This document shows positions 61,291 through 64,000 of a DNA stretch of 64,000 bases, piece after piece; position 1 is the first letter of the stretch; each line of letters opens with the position of its first letter. The notes under the pieces were generated by a model. The model worked only from the letters and a program-made list of their open reading frames with translations. It did not search any database and had not been told where the DNA came from. This stretch comes from Amyelois transitella (Eukaryota > Arthropoda > Insecta > Lepidoptera > Pyralidae), in the NCBI RefSeq assembly GCF_032362555.1, contig NC_083507.1:5025001-5089000 (forward strand), written 5' to 3'. A program made the translations under genes and the position numbers.

Positions 61291-62067
61291 CGAAGCATTT
61301 AATTTTTTTATCTACATGGCTAGCGACCAAACATGTCGAAATCGGCCACAGTTGATAAAGTTATAATATAGATGCGTAGCGTGGACAATGAGACAGAAGA
61401 ACAGAGAAGGGATAGAAGCATTAGAGATGTGGTGCTGAAGGAGAATGTAGAAAATTAATTGATTGGAAAATATGAAACGAAGAAGAGTGCAGTCTAAGAG
61501 AAAAGAGAACCATTTTAACCACGAAAGAAAATAAGAGAGCGAAAATGATAGTCCATTTAATCCGACATGATGAATTTTGAAAAACTATAGTAGAAAGAAA
61601 AATTACTGGAAAGCGAGGAAGAAGAAGACCAAATACAAAATTAATAGAGAAAAGACATGAATGGAGGAACTTAACTCCACCGACAAGAGTTTAATTTAAG
61701 AGCAAGTATAATACGTTGATTAACATTTTATGTTTAATGTCAATGCAATTTGTTCGTTTTGAATCGTACTCATTCCACAGGTTTTAAATATTTATATTTC
61801 TGTGAATAATTCATACAATTGATATATTATGATGATTGATAATTGATGTTATTTTCGCAGTGTCGGGTATAATTTTACGCCCAGTAAAGACATCGTGAAA
61901 AGAATACTGGACTCACACCAACAATCGATTCAATTGATTAACTATATAGTCATAGACTATGTTCCTTGGACTTATTATAGATGACCAACTTACGTTGAAA
62001 GCACATGCAAATGAATTATGTAAAAAATTATATTATTTTTTGGGGTAACTGCACCGAAAAGAAAACA

Positions 62068-62420
62068 TTTTCAAAGCACAGAAACGATGTATACGGTCAA
62101 TGTGCGGCCTCAATACAAGAGACAGTTGCGAACCTATTTTTAAAAAGCTTAAATTACTAACATTCCCTGCTTTGTACATTTTTGAAATAGCTTTATTTGT
62201 AAAAATGAATTCGGAATTGTTTGTAAAGTTATCGGAAGTGACAAGAAATCCCGTGAGACCACAGTATAGGCATACTTTATGCACACAAAACTATAGACTT
62301 GCTCTAGTCAGGAAAAGTATTCTAGGTATGGCTACAAAAATTTACAATAAACTACCTAATGACCTAAAAGATTTAAATTTTAAAAGGTTAAAACTTGTTG
62401 GTTTGGTTTTGCCACTATAA
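62068..62420 (+). pseudogene. Reverse transcriptase fragment of a jockey-like LINE
   Basis: Open frame matching the region after the RT palm ('QKRCIRSMCG', 'RDSCEPIFKKLKLLTFPALYIFE', 'KSILGMATKIYNKLP'). The catalytic YxDD part is absent, and the end (GLVLPL) departs from the family where the inserted repeat begins. Not functional. Confidence 0.75.
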
Positions 62421-62479
62421 TCTCGTAGGCGTGCAAACCGTGGACGTAACTGGCGAGTTGGCCGCACGGAAAGGGTTCA

Positions 62480-62965
62480 AAAGATTGAATAGATTTTTAA
62501 GCTCAAGCCCATATGACGAATAGCAAAATGTCCGTGTTTAAGGGGTTGGGGGGTAAAAGTTCCAAGTTTTATAATTTTTTTGTTGTTTGGGTACTAATAC
62601 TAGCTTACATACCAAATTTCAGTTTTCTAGGACTTCAGGAAGTACCTTAAGAATTTTAATGATCATCAGTGAGTGAGTGACTAAGCGAGTGACGAAATCG
62701 GGGTATTTTATATATCAATAAAATCTAAGGTATAAGAGCTATGCAATTGAAACTTTAGAGGTTTATTAAGTCTATCACTGACATCATATCTCGAATTTTG
62801 TTTATCTGGTATAACCCAAACTCAAGTTATGAAGGTTCAAAAATACGACGAACCACTTCGAGAAAAGGTAGGTAGTGCCCTTGCGCTTCGCTTGGCTCGT
62901 ATTGGCGGGGGCACTACCGTGCCCCCAGATACATGAACCTTTAATATTTGTATGCTTTAAACAGC
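62480..62965 (+). repeat. Dispersed repeat inserted in the LINE
   Basis: 'gaatagcaaaatgtccgtgtttaagg', 'taccaaatttcagttttctaggactt', 'gtgagtgagtgactaagcgagtgacgaaatcggggt', and a GC-rich end 'gcgggggcactaccgtgcccccagat' containing a GGGGGCAC...GTGCCCCC hairpin. Family name not known to me. Confidence 0.55.
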
Positions 62966-63089
62966 AAGACATAGCGAACTGTACTCGTATTATTTATTCA
63001 ACAACTTAATTTTGTACCTATGTTTGACAAATAAATTGATTGATTGATAGATTTAGTCGAATAGGAAACAACACTACCAATGACTGACT

Positions 63090-63199
63090 CCACTGACTTG
63101 AACGAACCATCAAACAAAATGGCCGACTATCTTTGAGAATTATTATGACTTTTTTGTGAAAAAACGTTCTGTAATTATTTGATAAAAAAAGTGTGTGCA
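63090..63199 (+). promoter_or_regulatory. Candidate transcription start and 5' UTR exon of the last gene
   Basis: 'aacaaaatggccgactatc' is followed by a good donor (GTGTGCA|GTAAGT) ending the putative exon at 63199, and the acceptor TTTTCCAG at 63593-63600 opens the coding exon. The ATG at about 63119 gives only a 5-codon upstream frame (MADYL). Confidence 0.4.
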
Positions 63200-63616
63200 G
63201 TAAGTTATTTTTTTCATATTTACTGTAAGGGTCCCTGATTAGAATAACTATGTGTTTACGATAAATTTACATCTAATAAAATGCAAGTATTTGTTTTCTT
63301 TCTTGTTTGTTTATTCTTGTTACACCAAATAAATGTTAATTTTGGAGTATATTTTATTGAAAAGAGTAGGAAGTTTATAATATCGTGAATAAATATTGTT
63401 GTCAAATACTAAATAAGCCATTGTAGGATTGTTAATGTGAAACGACATAACGAACTTGGGCGCGTAATTGCGTTGTTTGTTTACTTTCGTAATATAGGTA
63501 ATGTCTACAAAGATTTTTTGTACCTACCTATTAATTTCCATATCCCAAATATCGTGAATGAGGATATATTTGAATTAATTTTGCAATGTTTATTTTCCAG
63601 ATTTTCTTTTGAAAAC

Positions 63617-64000
63617 ATGTCTAAAAGAGAACAAAGTGACCGAAACGAAAGGAAGTTAGACACAAGTGATTACGAAAATCTTTTGACTCAACATAGTATT
63701 TTTGAGTCTGCTCGAAATAAACATCAAGAGCTCCCGAGCTTTCCAGGATTTACTAATGCTGAAACTCAGACCAAGTCTAGTGACTTAAAATCGCAGCCAC
63801 AGGCTGGTTTAGGTGCTTGGCATTACAACCCTTGGTGGATGCTGGCCAGTACGTCAAGGAACATTCCATCGCAAGAAGATTTTTCAGAAAGTGGAGAAAT
63901 GGAAACAAAAGTAAAAGAAGAACCTGTTGGTGCAGGTACACCAGACAGAGATCCATTACAAACTGACGTTGATCATTTTGCCACAGGTACACCTACACCT
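63617..64000 (+). CDS. Unrecognised protein, N-terminal 128 codons (runs off window)
   Basis: ATG at 63617 in an exon with acceptor at 63599-63600; upstream in-frame stop near 63611 (TGA) supports this start. The frame is open to the window end. MSKREQSDRNERKLDTSDYE opens a polar, charged, low-hydrophobicity protein with no signal peptide or membrane segment; GLGAWHYNPWWMLAS is the only aromatic cluster. KVKEEP near residue 105 fits a sumoylation consensus (hydrophobic-K-x-E). Composition suggests a nuclear or regulatory protein, but I do not recognise the family. Confidence 0.7.
   Translation, partial: MSKREQSDRNERKLDTSDYENLLTQHSIFESARNKHQELPSFPGFTNAETQTKSSDLKSQPQAGLGAWHYNPWWMLASTSRNIPSQEDFSESGEMETKVKEEPVGAGTPDRDPLQTDVDHFATGTPTP

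Larger units (their letters stand above)
61950..63055 (+). mobile_element. Decayed jockey/CR1-type LINE, 3' part
   Basis: Reverse-transcriptase C-terminal pieces: FLGLIIDDQLTLKAHANEL near 61960-62035, then after an internal deletion IFKAQKRCIRSMCGLNTRDS and on to IYNKLPNDLKDL (about 62065-62400). The 3' end is 'gacaaataaattgattgattgatag', an (ATTG)n-type LINE tail. Upstream 5' parts are missing. A different repeat (62480-62960) interrupts it. Confidence 0.75.

Noticed and set aside
1-64000. CRISPR arrays, operons, bacterial-type terminators
   Set aside because: The window is clearly insect nuclear DNA with introns; no regularly spaced repeats were seen.

Overview
The window looks like nuclear DNA of a moth or butterfly (Lepidoptera). 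It is AT-rich, its coding exons are short and separated by long introns, and the recognisable proteins are insect proteins. It is also filled with dispersed repeats: an ATGT-tailed SINE-like family, tRNA-derived SINEs, LINE 3' ends, a mariner transposon and a small LTR element. The species cannot be named from the sequence alone. All gene models were spliced by hand from GT/AG sites and reading-phase continuity.

Layout. (1) 59-10169, plus strand: seven 3' exons of a nose-resistant-to-fluoxetine (NRF-6)-like acyltransferase-3 membrane protein; its 5' end lies before the window. (2) 10170-38600: about 28 kb with no gene I can support. It holds an apparently intact mariner transposon (15961-17278), many repeat copies, several hairpins and three GC-rich promoter-like islands. 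(3) 38636-43921 (possibly to 44029), plus strand: an unfamiliar small single-pass membrane protein in four phase-compatible exons. Its reading frame continues for 35 plausible codons after a UAG-C stop. (4) 44030-53860: gene-poor, repeat-rich DNA, with a weak candidate 5' exon near 50.8-50.96 kb. (5) 54170-58846, plus strand: a complete six-exon GMC oxidoreductase (glucose-dehydrogenase-like, 630 aa). One intron carries a very young miniature LTR retrotransposon (56830-57801) whose two 255-bp LTRs differ at one base. (6) 58979-60072, minus strand: complete four-exon mitochondrial ribosomal protein L51, tail-to-tail with the GMC gene (132 bp between stop codons). (7) 60.8-63.06 kb: a recent tandem duplication, a hairpin, and a decayed jockey-like LINE. 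(8) about 63.1 kb to the end, plus strand: the start of an unrecognised gene with a 5' UTR exon and 128 codons of its first coding exon.

The genes do not form a functional unit: lipid/xenobiotic membrane acyltransferase type, unknown membrane protein, secreted or membrane FAD oxidoreductase, mitochondrial translation, and an unknown nuclear-type acidic protein. The most interesting observations are the possible stop-codon readthrough in the membrane protein, the fresh TRIM element, the intact mariner, and the abundant ATGT-tailed SINE-like family. That family has clear target-site duplications, and one copy sits right in front of the first coding exon of the GMC gene.
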